DNA of 40,170 bases from Colwellia sp. E2M01 (GCF_018860585.1 NZ_JAHKPR010000039.1:1-40170), one strand, 5' to 3'. Numbered from the stretch's first letter, positions 24,723-34,300 are shown. Translations and numbers: made by a program. Notes: generated by a model from the letters alone, not told the origin.

Positions 24723-27190
24723 TGATGTATTTTCCAGCTTTATTAAATAAACTCATCAAACAAACGAAAAGTTACTTATTACTCAGCTTAATTTTATTTG
24801 TGAGTGCCTGTGGTGATTCTTCTGTAGAAGAAAAGCCACCTATTAATCAAGATAACACAAATACTGAATACACAGGGCCTGCAGCCGCTACAGAAGATAT
24901 TCAAAAATTTAAAACTGCGCTTTGGGATAATATGTCTGCTACCGATCGTTGTGGCTCATGTCATACCGAAGGGAATACAGCGCCTTATTTTGCTAGCAGA
25001 GAAAACGTCAATGATGCTTATGCAGCAACTAATCTATTAGTCAGCCTAACTAAACCTGAAGATTCACGTTTAGTGAAAAAAGTAGCTGAAGGTCATAACT
25101 GTTGGTTAGGTAGTGACCAAGCTTGTGGCGAAACAATGCAACAATGGATAAAGCTATGGGCTGATGACAGAGTTAGCATAGCAAACACCATTGAATTAAC
25201 AGCGCCTGTAGTTAAAGAGCCAGGCAGCAGTAAAAACTTTCCTGCTGAAAATAGCTTATTTAGTACTCATGTTTATCCTATTGTTACTCAGTATTGTGCA
25301 AGTTGTCATAGTGAAGCGGCTAGTACTGCGCAGTCCCCATTTTTTGCAAGTCAAGATATAGACAAAGCTTATGAAGTAGCTAAACAAGTAATTAACTTAG
25401 AAGATCCTGAAAAATCTCGTTTAGTCGTTCGCTTACGTACAGAGTCTCATAATTGTTGGAACAGCGACTGTTCATCAAGTAGTGATGAAATGGAGTCTGC
25501 GATTCAAGCAATGAGCGATGAAATAAGTCTTGATGCTATATCACCTGATTTAGTGGTATCAAAATCTTTATTACTTACCGACGGCCTTGTTGCGGCAAGT
25601 GGTGGCCGCTTTGAAACGGATGTTATCGCTTTATATCAATTTAAAACAGGCAATGGCAATACTGCCTACGACACTTCTGGTATTTCGCCTGCTGCTAACC
25701 TAACTCTAACAGGTAACGTTGAATGGCTAAGTAACTGGGGTTTATCATTTACCAATGGTAAAGCCCAAGCCAGTACCGCTAACAGCAAAAAAATTCATGA
25801 TTTAATTACTTCAACTAACCAATTTTCTGTTGAAGCTTGGCTTACTCCCAACAATGTATCGCAAGAAGGTCCGGCAAGAATTGTAAGTTACTCAGCTGGA
25901 GACAACGATAGAAACTTTACCTTAGGGCAAACCCTTTATAATTATGACTTTATGCTGCAAACCGCAGAGAGTGATAGCAATGGAACGCCAACATTAAGCA
26001 CACCAAATGCTGATGAAGTTTTACAAGCAACTTTACAGCATGTAGTACTGACGTATTCCGCCAGTGAAGGTCGTCGTATTTATGTTAATGGCAAACTTAT
26101 TGAGGTTGTTGATGAAAACATAGCACCACTTGCCTCATGGGATGATAGCTTTGCGTTAATTTTAGGTAGAGAAGCCTCTAATAATCATGTTTGGCAAGGT
26201 GATATTCGTTTTTTAGCTATTTATAACCGGGAGCTCACCCAAACTGATATTTCGCAAAACTATAATGTCGGTGTTGGTGAAAAGTTCTTTTTATTATTTT
26301 CAGTCAGCGACTTAGTTGAATTACCTAATACTTATATATTATTTGAAGTGAGCCAATACGATAACTATAGCTATTTATTTATTAATCCAAGTTTAGTTAA
26401 TTTAGATGGCAAAACCTTGCCTGATGACACTTTACTAAAAGGCATGCGCCTTGGTTTAAATGGTAAAGAGAGTGTGCAAGGGCAAACTTATATTAACCTC
26501 AATAAAAGTTTATCTGCTAACCAAGCTATAACAGAGCCGTTACTGCTGTCATCTTTAGGCACAATAATCGCTTTAGATAAAGGTGCTAATCATGATGAAT
26601 TTTTCTTAACTTTTGAGCAATTAGGTGAACACAGTAATGTATCAATACCTAATGCCTTTGTTGCCCCTTCTGATACCTTTAGCAGCTCAGATAGCGCTAA
26701 AATTGGATTACGTAATTTTGCTCAAATCAATGCCAGTATGAGTGTGTTAACCGGTGTAGATAAAGCCTTAACAAATGTCGCAACTGTCTATGAAACTGTA
26801 AAACAGCAATTACCAACACTCACTAATATAGAAACCTTTATTTCAGCACAACAAATGGGGATTACCCAGTTAGCTATTGCCTATTGTGATGCAGCAATTG
26901 AAGATGACTCAATTAGGGCTGCTTGGTTTCCTGCAGTAGATTTTTCAGCTATGCCTGATGCAGCTTACGACGAGATAGGTAGAACAAACCTACTTACCCC
27001 GTTATTAGATCAATTAATGCCAGCAACATTAACGTCACAGCCTGATAAGACAAATGTTTATAACGAATTAAATGACCTTGTTACTCGACTTGCAGTATGT
27101 GGCAATAACTGTGCTGTCAGCCGCACTAAAAGTATTGCTAAAGCAAGCTGTGCTGCGGTATTAGCTAGCGCGGTTATGCTTGTTCAATAA
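24722..27190 (+). CDS. LamG-domain lipoprotein with two CxxCH motifs
   Basis: Protein of 822 aa from ATG 24722, which overlaps the upstream stop; GGGAGA precedes it and ATG 24725 is an equal choice. Lipobox FVSAC gives lipidated Cys30. Two similar N-terminal modules each carry a heme c motif (CGSCH 77-81, CASCHSE at 192-196) with a shared AYFASxxxVNDAY / FFASQDIDKAY layout and a later NCW. Next comes a LamG/concanavalin-like domain (about 305-515; VIALYQFKTGNGNTAYDTSG, FSVEAWLTP, RRIYVNGKL, WQGDIRFLAIYNREL). The C-terminal 300 residues are unassigned. It probably sits on the periplasmic or outer face as electron carrier and binding module. Confidence 0.82.
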   Translation: MMYFPALLNKLIKQTKSYLLLSLILFVSACGDSSVEEKPPINQDNTNTEYTGPAAATEDIQKFKTALWDNMSATDRCGSCHTEGNTAPYFASRENVNDAYAATNLLVSLTKPEDSRLVKKVAEGHNCWLGSDQACGETMQQWIKLWADDRVSIANTIELTAPVVKEPGSSKNFPAENSLFSTHVYPIVTQYCASCHSEAASTAQSPFFASQDIDKAYEVAKQVINLEDPEKSRLVVRLRTESHNCWNSDCSSSSDEMESAIQAMSDEISLDAISPDLVVSKSLLLTDGLVAASGGRFETDVIALYQFKTGNGNTAYDTSGISPAANLTLTGNVEWLSNWGLSFTNGKAQASTANSKKIHDLITSTNQFSVEAWLTPNNVSQEGPARIVSYSAGDNDRNFTLGQTLYNYDFMLQTAESDSNGTPTLSTPNADEVLQATLQHVVLTYSASEGRRIYVNGKLIEVVDENIAPLASWDDSFALILGREASNNHVWQGDIRFLAIYNRELTQTDISQNYNVGVGEKFFLLFSVSDLVELPNTYILFEVSQYDNYSYLFINPSLVNLDGKTLPDDTLLKGMRLGLNGKESVQGQTYINLNKSLSANQAITEPLLLSSLGTIIALDKGANHDEFFLTFEQLGEHSNVSIPNAFVAPSDTFSSSDSAKIGLRNFAQINASMSVLTGVDKALTNVATVYETVKQQLPTLTNIETFISAQQMGITQLAIAYCDAAIEDDSIRAAWFPAVDFSAMPDAAYDEIGRTNLLTPLLDQLMPATLTSQPDKTNVYNELNDLVTRLAVCGNNCAVSRTKSIAKASCAAVLASAVMLVQ

Positions 27191-27244
27191 TATTTAGGCG
27201 TGAACTCGTTAACGTATACAAATTAGTATTTATTGTGTGCTATA

Positions 27245-27278
27245 TCAGTCTTTATATTTATCACAATATAAAGACTGA
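27245..27278 (+). other. Perfect 14-bp hairpin inside the heme operon
   Basis: TCAGTCTTTATATT and its complement flank the loop TATCAC in the 135-bp gap between the LamG gene and the Tat-substrate gene. There is no T-run after it, so an mRNA-processing or stability element is as likely as a terminator. Confidence 0.55.
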
Positions 27279-27325
27279 CTCACTAAATTAGCAGCACAAA
27301 TATGTTAGGAAAATAGGAAATACCC

Positions 27326-28909
27326 ATGAGAAAAACCAAACATTTTCAACCTAATGAGCCTTTGTTATTTGGCGATCATACTGCGCCAATGACACGTCGT
27401 GATTTTATCGCTGCGGGTCTGAAAACAGGTGGCCATGCGGTTGCTGGTTTATCTGCATTTTCTTTATTAGCTAATTCAAATAAAGCGAATGCGGCACTTT
27501 CAAGTGATATTGAAGCATTAAGAGATAGCTGCGGCATTAGTGCACAAGGCGCTGGAAAAATTCCATTTATTAGTTTCGACTTAGCTGGTGGTGCAAATAT
27601 CTCTGGATCTAATGTTTTAGTCGGTGGCTTAGGCGGTCAACAAGACTTCTTATCAACTGCGGGTTACAGCAAGCTTGGGCTTCCTGGCGATATGGCACCC
27701 AATATTGCCAATCCTGATACTATGATGTCTGACTTTGTAAATACTGATTTAGGTTTAGCTTTTCACTCTGATTCTGCCTTTTTACGTGGTATTTTAGAAA
27801 AAGTATCTTCTGACACAGCTTCTAAAATAAATGGTGCTGTTATTCCTAACCGCTCCGATAACGATACATCAAATAATCCGCACAACCCAATGTATGCTAT
27901 TGCCGCTGCAGGTGCTAATGGCTCGTTAATGCCACTTGTAGGCTCTCGTAATACCGACTCAGGTGGCAACTCAATGGCTCCCGCTAGCTTTATTGACTTA
28001 AGTGTGAGACCAACCAAAATTGATCGACCAAGCGATGTAACCGGCTTAGTCGACGTTGGTGATTTATTTGATATTTTTTCACAGCAAGATGCTGTTGCGG
28101 TGATGGAGAGTATTCAACGAGTTAGCGCGCAAAAAATGACAAAAGTAAACAGTCAAGTAACCCGTGATGACGTCATTAAAGATATGGTTAATTGTGGTTA
28201 CGTAAAAAGTGCCGATTTAGCCGATCGCTTTGGCGATCCTAGCACATTAAACCCTGTTGCTGATGTTGATATTGTTGGCCCAGGTGGCATATTTACCTTA
28301 GCTGAATTTGATGGCGAACGTGAATTTCAAAAAACGGCCTCCATCATGAAGTTAGTCGTTAATGGTTACTCTGGTGCCGGCACAGTGACCATGGGCGGCT
28401 TTGATTACCATACTGGCGACCGTAGTACCGGCGAATTACGCGATTTACGTGCGGGACGCTGTATGGGGGCTTGTTTAGAATACGCTGCCAGACGCAACCA
28501 ACCATTAATGATGTATGTATTTAGTGATGGTTCAGTTGCTAGTAACGGCCGCATTGATGAATCAGAAAATGGTCGCGGTAAAGGCGAGTGGACTGGTGAT
28601 AACTCATCAACAGGCGCATCATTTTTCTTAGTGTACAACCCAAGCGGTAAACCACAATTAATGGGTGGTGATGCTGATGCACAAGCTCGTAATCAACAAA
28701 TAGGTTTTATGCGCCCTGATGCTTCTGTAGAGACCGCATCAGCGCCTTCAGCTAACAATGTTAATCTACTAGTGCAAACCGTCTTATTAAACTATATGGC
28801 GCTACATGGCGAGCAAGGTAACTTTTCTAACTTAGTACCCGGCCAAGGTTTAGGTAATAGCACAGTGTTAGACTCATTAACTGCTTTTCAACCGATTTAT
28901 ACGGGTTAA
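27326..28909 (+). CDS. Tat-exported DUF1501-like protein
   Basis: Protein of 527 aa. The twin-arginine signal is MTRRDFIAAG (Arg24/Arg25) followed by a hydrophobic stretch to about residue 52 (cleavage near ANAAL). The body (PFISFDLAGGANISGSN, then GTVTMGGFDYHTGDRSTGE, QPLMMYVFSDGSVASNGRID) resembles the DUF1501 alkaline-phosphatase-like group, which carries similar WDTH-type and GEFGRT-type segments, but the match is loose. Tat export implies folding, perhaps with a cofactor, before export. It is the last gene of the + strand operon. Clear AGGA precedes the ATG. Catalytic residues cannot be assigned. Confidence 0.72.
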   Translation: MRKTKHFQPNEPLLFGDHTAPMTRRDFIAAGLKTGGHAVAGLSAFSLLANSNKANAALSSDIEALRDSCGISAQGAGKIPFISFDLAGGANISGSNVLVGGLGGQQDFLSTAGYSKLGLPGDMAPNIANPDTMMSDFVNTDLGLAFHSDSAFLRGILEKVSSDTASKINGAVIPNRSDNDTSNNPHNPMYAIAAAGANGSLMPLVGSRNTDSGGNSMAPASFIDLSVRPTKIDRPSDVTGLVDVGDLFDIFSQQDAVAVMESIQRVSAQKMTKVNSQVTRDDVIKDMVNCGYVKSADLADRFGDPSTLNPVADVDIVGPGGIFTLAEFDGEREFQKTASIMKLVVNGYSGAGTVTMGGFDYHTGDRSTGELRDLRAGRCMGACLEYAARRNQPLMMYVFSDGSVASNGRIDESENGRGKGEWTGDNSSTGASFFLVYNPSGKPQLMGGDADAQARNQQIGFMRPDASVETASAPSANNVNLLVQTVLLNYMALHGEQGNFSNLVPGQGLGNSTVLDSLTAFQPIYTG

Positions 28910-28931
28910 TGGCATTATGCATTAGCAAAGC

Positions 28932-28975
28932 TCGTACTATTAATACAAAAAATAACCGAAAAATTAATAGTGCGA
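28932..28975. terminator. Hairpin between the convergent Tat-substrate gene and apbE
   Basis: Thirteen-base arms (28932-28944 and 28963-28975) pair with one G-T position around an 18-base A-rich loop. A second hairpin, GGAGTGT with ACGCTCC, follows at 29009-29037. Neither has a strong T-run, so termination is likely but not proven. Confidence 0.45.
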
Positions 28976-29057
28976 ATAAACTCCCGCCTACAATAAACAA
29001 CTAATATCGGAGTGTACGGAACTCATTTTCACGCTCCGCGTGGTAAGCATAGGTAGG

Positions 29058-30065
29058 CTACTGCTTTAATCCTTTAGAAAAATGCAGCTTTTGATTATTA
29101 TCAATAATAATCGCTTCATATTCTGGCAAGCTATCAATAAACGTCATGCCATCAACTAACCCCTTAACAAACACTGTGGTCGATAGCGCATCAACTATTG
29201 TCGGATCTTTACCAATAATAGAAACACTCACCACTTCGCGCGCAGAATCACCTGTTTTAGGATTAATAATGTGATGATAACGAGTGCCATCCTCAATAAA
29301 ATAACGTTCGTAATCACCCGAAGTGGAAATAGCTTCATCACTTAACGGAATATGCACTGCATTTCTATCTTCAGCACGAGGGTGTTTTATACCCACTAAC
29401 CAAGGTCGACCTTTACGATCTCCTAACAACACTGTATCCCCACCCGCGCTCATTAACGCAAACTCAATATTCGAGGCTTTTAAAATATCAATGCAGCGCT
29501 GAATGGCATAACCTTTGGCAATACCTCCAAGATCTATTTTAATAGCATCATTAGCAAATTTTACCGACCGTTCAGCTTCATCAAGAATAATACCTCGGTA
29601 ATTAATCGCTGGTAGGGCATTATTAATGGCAACTTGTGCAGGCTTAATTTTTTGACGGTAGTCGTATTGGTAACCGATAGAGGCATAGCTTATATCAAAT
29701 GCGCCATCGCTCAATTCTGAAATTCGTTGAGCTGTTTTTAATAAAGAAAACAATTCAGCTGAGGTAATAATCGCACCATTGCTCGCTTGACGATTTAGCA
29801 AACTAAGCTCACTTGTTGATATATATGGACTCATCGACTTATCTAAACGATCCATTTCAGCAATAACCTGTTTAATTAAACCCTGTGCTTTTGCATTAAT
29901 TTTTTCGTTCTTTATAAAACCTTGATCACTGCTATTTTCATTTAACCAAAACTCAAGATGAGCACGAGTACCCATAGTATTAAAGGTGTGCTGATACCAT
30001 TGGGCACTTAACTGAAATGACATTAATAACAGCAGCGCTGAAAGAACAGAGAGTAAATACCTCAA
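29058..30065 (-). CDS. apbE: FAD:protein FMN transferase
   Basis: Exported enzyme of 335 aa that transfers FMN from FAD to a Ser/Thr of target proteins in the periplasm. The signal peptide is residues 1-21 (LLSVLSALLLLMSFQLSA). Family motifs are NTMGTRAHLEFW, DISYASIG, IDLGGIAKGYAI (177-188), ALMSAGGDT (203-211), AISTSGDYERYF and IINPKTG, plus the metal site around Asp292 in VDALSTTVF. The start is TTG 30065; no ATG before Met15 is in frame. It follows prkB by 63 bp. No NQR or RNF genes, its usual clients, are in the window. The nearby DUF4266/DUF3570/TlpA cluster is a candidate client system, from memory of similar neighbourhoods. Confidence 0.92.
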   Translation of the reverse strand: MRYLLSVLSALLLLMSFQLSAQWYQHTFNTMGTRAHLEFWLNENSSDQGFIKNEKINAKAQGLIKQVIAEMDRLDKSMSPYISTSELSLLNRQASNGAIITSAELFSLLKTAQRISELSDGAFDISYASIGYQYDYRQKIKPAQVAINNALPAINYRGIILDEAERSVKFANDAIKIDLGGIAKGYAIQRCIDILKASNIEFALMSAGGDTVLLGDRKGRPWLVGIKHPRAEDRNAVHIPLSDEAISTSGDYERYFIEDGTRYHHIINPKTGDSAREVVSVSIIGKDPTIVDALSTTVFVKGLVDGMTFIDSLPEYEAIIIDNNQKLHFSKGLKQ

Positions 30066-30128
30066 AGTATTATTTCACTATATTTAAAGGGGGTGTTAGA
30101 CATGATATTAAACACTAAGACTAATGAA

Positions 30129-31028
30129 CTATAAATCACTCATCCAATCCATTTGTTTATTCGCACGCGACTTGCGGTCAATCAAATCTTGAATTAAAGG
30201 GGTTAATATAAGCTCCATCGCTAAGCCCATTTTACCACCAGGAACAACTAACGTATTAATACGCGACATAAAAGAGCCGTCAATCATTCGTAAATAATAT
30301 TGAAAATCAACATTCTTAACTTCACGAAAACGAATAACCACAAAACTTTCATCTAGACTCGGGATAGCTTTAGCACTAAAAGGGTTAGAAGTGTCGACAG
30401 TAGGTACACGCTGAAAATTAATATGCGTACGCGAAAATTGTGGCGTTATAAAAGAAATATAATCTTCCATACTACGCACAATACTAGCTGTCACAGCTTC
30501 TCTTGAATGACCACGCTTATCAGTATCACGTACCATTTTTTGAATCCACTCAAGATTAACAATAGGCACCATGCCAATAAGTAGATCAACATGACGAGCA
30601 ACATCATTCTCAGGTGTGACTACGCCGCCGTGTAGGCCTTCGTAATACAATAAATCTGTGCCTTCGCCTAACTCTTCCCATGGCGTAAAAGTCCCAGGCA
30701 TTTGATTGTAAGGCACTGCATCATCAAAGGTATGTAAATAGCGTCTAATTTGACCTTTCCCAGTGTCACCATAATCACAAAAGAGCTTTTCTAATGCCCC
30801 AAAATCATTAGCGAGATCACCAAAGTAGCTGATATTTTCACGAGCTTCTTTAGCTTTACGTTTTGCCATATTCATCTCTGGGCGAGAAAAACGATGAAAA
30901 CTATCACCTTCGACATTAACAGAAGTAATACCTAATGTTCTAAACATATGATCGAAAGCGGCAGTCGTTGTAGATGTTCCTGCCCCTGAAGAACCAGTAA
31001 CAGCAATAATCGGGTTTCGTGACGACAT
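30129..31028 (-). CDS. prkB: Phosphoribulokinase-type kinase
   Basis: Cytosolic P-loop kinase of 299 aa. The Walker A is GSSGAGTST (12-20), followed by EGDSFHRF, YYEGLHGG and RDTDKRGHSREAV, all typical of the bacterial PRK family. The E. coli homologue PrkB is about 290 aa and is not part of a Calvin cycle. No RuBisCO gene is present, so the substrate is uncertain. It is upstream of apbE on the same strand. The promoter presumably lies in the spacer that also contains repeat copy 2. Confidence 0.92.
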   Translation of the reverse strand: MSSRNPIIAVTGSSGAGTSTTTAAFDHMFRTLGITSVNVEGDSFHRFSRPEMNMAKRKAKEARENISYFGDLANDFGALEKLFCDYGDTGKGQIRRYLHTFDDAVPYNQMPGTFTPWEELGEGTDLLYYEGLHGGVVTPENDVARHVDLLIGMVPIVNLEWIQKMVRDTDKRGHSREAVTASIVRSMEDYISFITPQFSRTHINFQRVPTVDTSNPFSAKAIPSLDESFVVIRFREVKNVDFQYYLRMIDGSFMSRINTLVVPGGKMGLAMELILTPLIQDLIDRKSRANKQMDWMSDL

Positions 31029-31120
31029 ATAAACTCAAAGTGTAGACTAAAGTACAATAGATATTTTATACGGTGAATTAAGCTTTAGGTCAAGCAACGA
31101 TTAAATCCCCCCACTATTCA

Positions 31121-31282
31121 TTATACCAACCCAGATAAGTTTTTGGTCTAGCAGTGCGCAAGAAAAGTATTTAAAGACAAAGCGCTTGATTGAGCAATAC
31201 TGGTTATTGCGATTGAGAGCAACACAGGGTTTACTTATTTTAATCAGTACAGGTGATCAGTAATTTAACGGATTTGGTATTA
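31121..31282 (-). repeat. Dispersed ATACCAA-ended repeat, copy 2
   Basis: An element of about 162 bp with TTATACCAA at one end and TTGGTATTA at the other, which is an imperfect terminal inverted repeat. It fills much of the 324-bp gap between prkB and rplQ. Its right end, read on the minus strand, matches copy 1 at 6467-6498 (about 26 of 32). An internal stem GCAATA/TATTGC flanks CTGGT. No ORF inside. Confidence 0.65.
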
Positions 31283-31294
31283 TTTTAGGCAATA

Positions 31295-31320
31295 AAAAAC
31301 CGAGCCTGAGCTCGGTTTTT
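31295..31320 (-). terminator. Terminator of the alpha operon after rplQ
   Basis: AAAAACCGAGC and GCTCGGTTTTT form a perfect 11-bp stem around the loop CTGA, 33 bases after the rplQ stop. The minus-strand product ends in a T-run. Confidence 0.93.
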
Positions 31321-31352
31321 AATTGAAGTGTGATTTAACAATAAAGTTAAAT

Positions 31353-31757
31353 TTACGCTTCAGCTGACTCTTCAACTACTTCAGGAGCATCTTCTACTAC
31401 TGGGCGGTCTACTAACTCAATGTATGCCATAGGCGCTTTATCACCAGTACGGAAACCACATTTTAAAATGCGAGTATAACCACCTGGACGTTCTTGGTAA
31501 CGAGGACCAAGTTCGCTGAATAAAATACCTACTACTTCTTTATCTTGTGTACGAGCAAACGCTAAACGGCGATTTGCAACACTGTCGGTTTTAGCCAATG
31601 TAACTAGTGGCTCAATAACACGACGTAGTTCTTTAGCTTTAGCTACAGTCGTTTTAATAACGCCGTGCTTAACTAAAGAGCTTGCCATATTGCGGAACAT
31701 CGCTTGACGATGACTGCTATTACGGTTTAACTGGCGACCGCTTTGACGATGACGCAT
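31353..31757 (-). CDS. rplQ: 50S ribosomal protein L17
   Basis: Large-subunit protein of 134 aa (E. coli 127), starting [20 protein letters not shown] and containing [21 protein letters not shown], the standard L17 core. The C-terminal tail is acidic and slightly longer than in E. coli. It is the last gene of the alpha operon, 44 bp downstream of rpoA, and is followed by a strong terminator. Confidence 0.98.
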   Translation of the reverse strand: MRHRQSGRQLNRNSSHRQAMFRNMASSLVKHGVIKTTVAKAKELRRVIEPLVTLAKTDSVANRRLAFARTQDKEVVGILFSELGPRYQERPGGYTRILKCGFRTGDKAPMAYIELVDRPVVEDAPEVVEESAEA

Positions 31758-31801
31758 AAGTTAATCCCTTCTCTCTAACTATTAAAAAAATGATGATCGA
31801 A

Positions 31802-32791
31802 CTAGTCGTTGTCAACAATGCTTTCAGGTGGCCAATTTTCTAAGCGCATGCCTAGAGATAAGCCACGTGACGCTAAAACGTCTTTAATTTCTGTAAGAGA
31901 TTTCTTACCTAAATTAGGCGTTTTAAGAAGTTCAACTTCTGCACGTTGTACTAAATCACCAATGTATTGAATTGCTTCTGCTTTTAAACAGTTCGCTGAA
32001 CGAACAGTTAATTCTAGATCATCTACCGGACGAAGCAAGATTGGGTCGAACAATGGTTTTTCTTCCACTTGCTCTACTTCTTTGATATCACGAAGTTCAA
32101 CAAACGCATCAAGCTGTTCAGCAAGAATAGTTGAAGCACGACGGATAGCTTCTTCTGGATCCAATGTACCATTGGTTTCCATATCTAAAACTAATTTGTC
32201 TAAATCTGTACGTTGTTCAACACGTGCAGAATCAACATCATAGGCAATTCTAACTACTGGGCTGAATGAGGCATCAACCAACAAACGACCAATAGCACGA
32301 TCTTCTTCCTCGGCATCACGGCGCGCTGAAGCAGGAACATAACCACGTCCCATTTCAATTTTAATGCGCATGTTGATAGAACCTTCACCTGTTAAGGTGC
32401 AGATAACATGATCTGGATTTGCAATAGTTACATCACCATCATGTTGTATATCAGCTGCCGTTACAGGGCCTTCACCAGACTTAGTTAAGGTTAGAACTGC
32501 TTCATTCTTACCTTCTAATAAAACAGCAAGTCCTTTAAGGTTTAACAATATTTCGATGATGTCCTCTTGAACACCTTCTTTACTACTGTACTCATGTAAA
32601 ACGCCATCAATTTCAACTTCAGTTACGGCACAACCCGGCATAGAAGATAAAAGAATACGACGTAACGCATTACCTAAAGTGTGACCAAAACCACGTTCTA
32701 GTGGCTCTAATGTTACCTTAGCACGACGAGCGCTAACAGTTTCAATGCCAACTAAGCGTGGTCTAAGGAATTCGGTTACTGAACCCTGCAT
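31802..32791 (-). CDS. rpoA: RNA polymerase alpha subunit
   Basis: Protein of 329 aa, the same length as in E. coli. The N-terminal assembly domain (1 to about 235) has [19 protein letters not shown] and MGRGYVPA. A short linker leads to the C-terminal domain (about 250-325), with [20 protein letters not shown] and [16 protein letters not shown], which contacts UP elements and activators. It lies 28 bp after rpsD. Level is set by the S4-controlled alpha operon. Confidence 0.99.
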   Translation of the reverse strand: MQGSVTEFLRPRLVGIETVSARRAKVTLEPLERGFGHTLGNALRRILLSSMPGCAVTEVEIDGVLHEYSSKEGVQEDIIEILLNLKGLAVLLEGKNEAVLTLTKSGEGPVTAADIQHDGDVTIANPDHVICTLTGEGSINMRIKIEMGRGYVPASARRDAEEEDRAIGRLLVDASFSPVVRIAYDVDSARVEQRTDLDKLVLDMETNGTLDPEEAIRRASTILAEQLDAFVELRDIKEVEQVEEKPLFDPILLRPVDDLELTVRSANCLKAEAIQYIGDLVQRAEVELLKTPNLGKKSLTEIKDVLASRGLSLGMRLENWPPESIVDND

Positions 32792-32819
32792 ATATGTCCT
32801 CTCTTAAAGTGCAACTTTA

Positions 32820-33440
32820 CTACTTAGAGTAAAGTTCAACAATCAACTGTTCATTAATTTCGGCAGATAAATCAGCGCGATCTGGAACACGTTTAAAAAC
32901 GCCTTCAAGCTTCTTAGTATCTACTTCAACCCAAAGTGGTTTCTCACGTTGATCAGCTAATTCTAAAGCAGCGATAATACGCGCTTGAGTTTTAGACTTC
33001 TCACGAACAGAAACAGTATCTTCAGCTTTAACAGTGAAAGATGGAATATTAACTACACCGCCGTTTACCACGATAGCCTTATGGCTAACTAATTGACGAG
33101 CTTCAGCACGAGTGCTTGCATAGCCCATACGGTAAACTACGTTATCTAAACGCGTTTCTAAAAGCTGTAACAAGTTTTCACCTGTGTTGCCTTTTTGACG
33201 TGCCGCTTCTTTGTAGTAATTACTGAATTGTTTTTCTAGTACGCCATAAATACGACGAACTTTTTGTTTTTCACGAAGTTGAACACCGTAGTCTGATAAA
33301 CGACCGCGACGTGCGCCGTGTTGACCTGGTATTGTTTCGATTTTACATTTAGTGTCAATTGCTCTTACACCGCTTTTAAGGAACAAATCTGTACCTTCGC
33401 GACGACTAAGCTTTAACTTAGGACCTAAATATCTAGCCAT
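32820..33440 (-). CDS. rpsD: 30S ribosomal protein S4
   Basis: Protein of 206 aa, the same as E. coli. It begins [20 protein letters not shown] and has the S4 RNA-binding fold ([23 protein letters not shown]). S4 nucleates 30S assembly and, in enterics, represses its own operon by binding the leader before rpsM; such a leader is visible at 34226-34300. The gene is 34 bp after rpsK. Confidence 0.98.
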   Translation of the reverse strand: MARYLGPKLKLSRREGTDLFLKSGVRAIDTKCKIETIPGQHGARRGRLSDYGVQLREKQKVRRIYGVLEKQFSNYYKEAARQKGNTGENLLQLLETRLDNVVYRMGYASTRAEARQLVSHKAIVVNGGVVNIPSFTVKAEDTVSVREKSKTQARIIAALELADQREKPLWVEVDTKKLEGVFKRVPDRADLSAEINEQLIVELYSK

Positions 33441-33474
33441 TTTCTTTCTCCAACTATCCTAAAAAAAATTACGA

Positions 33475-33864
33475 TTAAACGCGACGTTTCTTAGGAGGAC
33501 GACAACCATTATGAGGAATAGGTGTAACGTCAGTAATGTTGGTGATTTTAAAACCAGCAGCATTTAAGGCACGGATAGCAGATTCACGACCTGGACCTGG
33601 ACCTTTAACGAACACTTCAATATTCTTCAAGCCAAACTCTTTTGCAACAGCGCCTGCGCGATCTGCAGCTACTTGCGCAGCGAACGGAGTTGATTTACGT
33701 GAACCACGGAAACCTGAACCACCGGCAGTCGCCCAAGATAAAGCATTACCTTGACGGTCTGTAAGAGTCACGATTGTGTTGTTGAAAGAAGCATGGATAT
33801 GAGCCATGCCATCAGCAACTTGTTTTTTTACGCGTTTACGCGTACGAACTGGTGTTTTAGCCAT
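33475..33864 (-). CDS. rpsK: 30S ribosomal protein S11
   Basis: Protein of 129 aa, the same as E. coli. [37 protein letters not shown] and GPGPGRESA are diagnostic. It forms part of the 30S platform. The gene is 13 bp after rpsM in the alpha operon. Confidence 0.98.
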   Translation of the reverse strand: MAKTPVRTRKRVKKQVADGMAHIHASFNNTIVTLTDRQGNALSWATAGGSGFRGSRKSTPFAAQVAADRAGAVAKEFGLKNIEVFVKGPGPGRESAIRALNAAGFKITNITDVTPIPHNGCRPPKKRRV

Positions 33865-33877
33865 TGTCTAGTTCCTC

Positions 33878-34234
33878 TTACTTCTTAATTGGCTTACGAG
33901 GACCTTTACGGGTACGCGCATTAGTTTTAGTGCGTTGACCACGTAGAGGAAGACTGCGACGGTGACGAATGCCACGGAAACAACCTAAATCCATAAGACG
34001 TTTAATATTCATTGAAACTTCACGGCGTAAATCACCTTCTACGGTAAATTTATCCACTTCTGCACGTAGCAAATCAATTTTTGCTTCGTCCAATTCACTG
34101 ATCTTCGTAGATTCTTCGATACCAGCTGCTGCACAGATTGCTTTCGCACGTGTAGCGCCAATACCGTAAATCGCAGTAATGGCGATTACTGCATGTTTAC
34201 GATCAGGGATGTTAATGCCAGCGATACGGGCCAC
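33878..34234 (-). CDS. rpsM: 30S ribosomal protein S13
   Basis: Protein of 118 aa, the same as E. coli: [20 protein letters not shown], then RRHRGLPLRGQ-type tail ([20 protein letters not shown]). The start is GTG 34234, as in E. coli. An in-frame ATG at 34243 would add three residues, but it abuts the GGAG Shine-Dalgarno with no spacing, whereas GTG lies 9 bases from it. First gene of the alpha operon. S13 contacts the 50S subunit and tRNA in the head. Confidence 0.98.
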   Translation of the reverse strand: MARIAGINIPDRKHAVIAITAIYGIGATRAKAICAAAGIEESTKISELDEAKIDLLRAEVDKFTVEGDLRREVSMNIKRLMDLGCFRGIRHRRSLPLRGQRTKTNARTRKGPRKPIKK

Positions 34235-34300
34235 TAAACACATCTCCTATTAATTAATTAAATTACTCTGATTGGAAAGCCCGTTAGGATACCCAACCAT
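34226..34300 (-). promoter_or_regulatory. S4-binding alpha-operon leader (Alpha_RBS type)
   Basis: On the minus strand the leader reads GGGTATCCTAACGGGCTTTCC, very like my memory of the E. coli alpha leader. ACGGGC at 34284-34279 can pair with GCCCGT at 34231-34226, which follows the GTG start of rpsM. This reproduces the leader-to-coding pairing of the pseudoknot through which S4 represses translation. Confidence 0.72.

Noticed and set aside
28590..28640. NSSTGAS in the Tat-exported protein as an ApbE flavinylation site
   Set aside because: The required acidic residue three positions before Thr is Asn here; the Asp is one residue too far upstream.
30129..31028. prkB as evidence for a Calvin cycle
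   Set aside because: The short PrkB form is common in non-autotrophic gammaproteobacteria and no RuBisCO gene is nearby.
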